Source of the DNA: an uncultured Clostridia bacterium
Lineage (GTDB): Bacteria; Bacillota; Clostridia; Christensenellales; UBA3700
Length of the DNA stretch: 64,000 nucleotides
Direction of reading: 5' to 3'
Assembly (NCBI GenBank): GCA_947038565.1
Contig: CAMQWP010000001.1
Location: forward strand, 192,381 to 256,380
Below, piece by piece: positions 63,598 to 64,000 of the stretch (its first letter is position 1; every line of letters begins with the position of its first letter). The position numbers were made by a program, and so were the translations under genes. The notes under the pieces were generated by a model. It made no database searches and was not told the origin of the DNA. It was given only the letters and a program-made list of their open reading frames with translations.

Positions 63598-63947
63598 TAA
63601 TTGTTTATGATTAAGTAAAGATTTTTAACTTACGGCTTGTATTTTATAATCTTTTTTGTCAATAATGATTAAATGTATTTGTTTTCTGCGTACTGTTAAG
63701 AGTTATTAATATTTAATTACGCTTATCTTTAATCGCATTTATATCGTACTAATAATTATAAAATTTATTTTATATACGCGCGTACGTTATACATAATACA
63801 TTATTACTGTGACTGTGGTATAATTAAGTTTTTAAACTTGAATATCTTAGCCATGAATGTAATCAATTTAATAATGTTATTTATAGATATTTATCTATAA
63901 ACTATTTGTCAATACACTAGTATTTCACCTGTTTGGAGGTATAATTT
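63598..63947. other. unusually long gap between rnpA and yidD
   Basis: 350 AT-rich bases where these genes usually touch. It holds an extended -10 (TGG-TATAAT at 63816-63824) as a likely yidD promoter. No gene seen. Confidence 0.6.
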
Positions 63948-64000
63948 ATGAATATTGCTCGCAAGACTTTTATCATGCCAGTCAAGTTTTATAAATCTTG
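63948..64000 (+). CDS. yidD: start of YidD (membrane protein insertion factor), cut by the window
   Basis: TGGAGG precedes the ATG at 63948. The first 17 codons read MNIARKTFIMPVKFYKS, matching the opening of YidD (…LPIRFYQ..ISP) and its usual place after rnpA. Too short to be certain. Confidence 0.7.
   Translation, partial: MNIARKTFIMPVKFYKS

Overview
The window looks like the origin-proximal part of a low-GC, spore-forming Gram-positive chromosome, most likely a gut-type clostridium. The evidence is the AT-rich base composition, strong GGAGG ribosome sites, sigma-A type promoters (TTGACA-17-TATAAT), LexA of the Firmicutes type, the sporulation genes yabP and yabQ, LemA/DUF2207, flotillin/NfeD, and the rpmH-rnpA-yidD run at the right edge. 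A replication origin is inferred at about 60.7-62.6 kb, from a 2 kb AT-rich stretch without genes that holds DnaA boxes and parS-like palindromes next to rpmH. About 36 of 41 protein genes to its left, and all five tRNA genes, run leftward, away from it, as expected for leading-strand genes. dnaA and dnaN are not beside this origin; the nucleosidase gene mtnN occupies the place where dnaA usually lies.

Layout from left to right. 0-9.5 kb: partial KDPG/KHG aldolase, a small zinc-ribbon protein, pyruvate kinase, lexA with an SOS-linked small gene, a cysteine-type sulfatase, an AgcS sodium/amino-acid symporter and a GPH/MelB-type sugar symporter. 9.8-13.65 kb: a tight five-gene operon that is the most striking system here. 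It encodes a Snf7/CHMP-like (ESCRT-III) protein with a C-terminal MIM1-like motif, a Vps4-type AAA ATPase with an N-terminal MIT-like domain, an SPFH protein with two zinc ribbons, a short helical protein, and a second ESCRT-III-like protein. 13.9-25.5 kb: a predicted alpha/alpha-barrel carbohydrate enzyme, a ferritin-like helical protein, a TIR-transmembrane-LRR protein, DUF2207 plus LemA, a four-helix membrane protein, a methyltransferase, and an ECF-like sigma factor with a cytosolic partner. 25.6-35.2 kb: two MATE exporters (one behind a leader terminator, one with a MarR regulator), a methyltransferase, pyrE, a small HTH protein, several small membrane proteins, an ArsC/Spx-like protein and an MBG-domain surface protein. 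35.4-40.8 kb: a two-gene operon of an SF1 helicase and an unknown partner, with a terminator hairpin in its leader. 41-51.6 kb: one gene for a 3529-residue surface protein. 51.6-54.6 kb: 3 kb of repeat-rich DNA without credible genes. 54.6-60.6 kb: five tRNA genes, Ppx/GppA, yabPQ, flotillin-NfeD and mtnN. 60.6-64 kb: origin region, rpmH, rnpA and the start of yidD.

A recurring theme is membrane remodelling and envelope stress: ESCRT-III/Vps4 with SPFH, LemA/DUF2207, and flotillin/NfeD. A second theme is carbohydrate use (sulfatase, GPH symporter, predicted glycan enzyme, KDPG aldolase, pyruvate kinase). Functions are read from motifs only; no database search was run.
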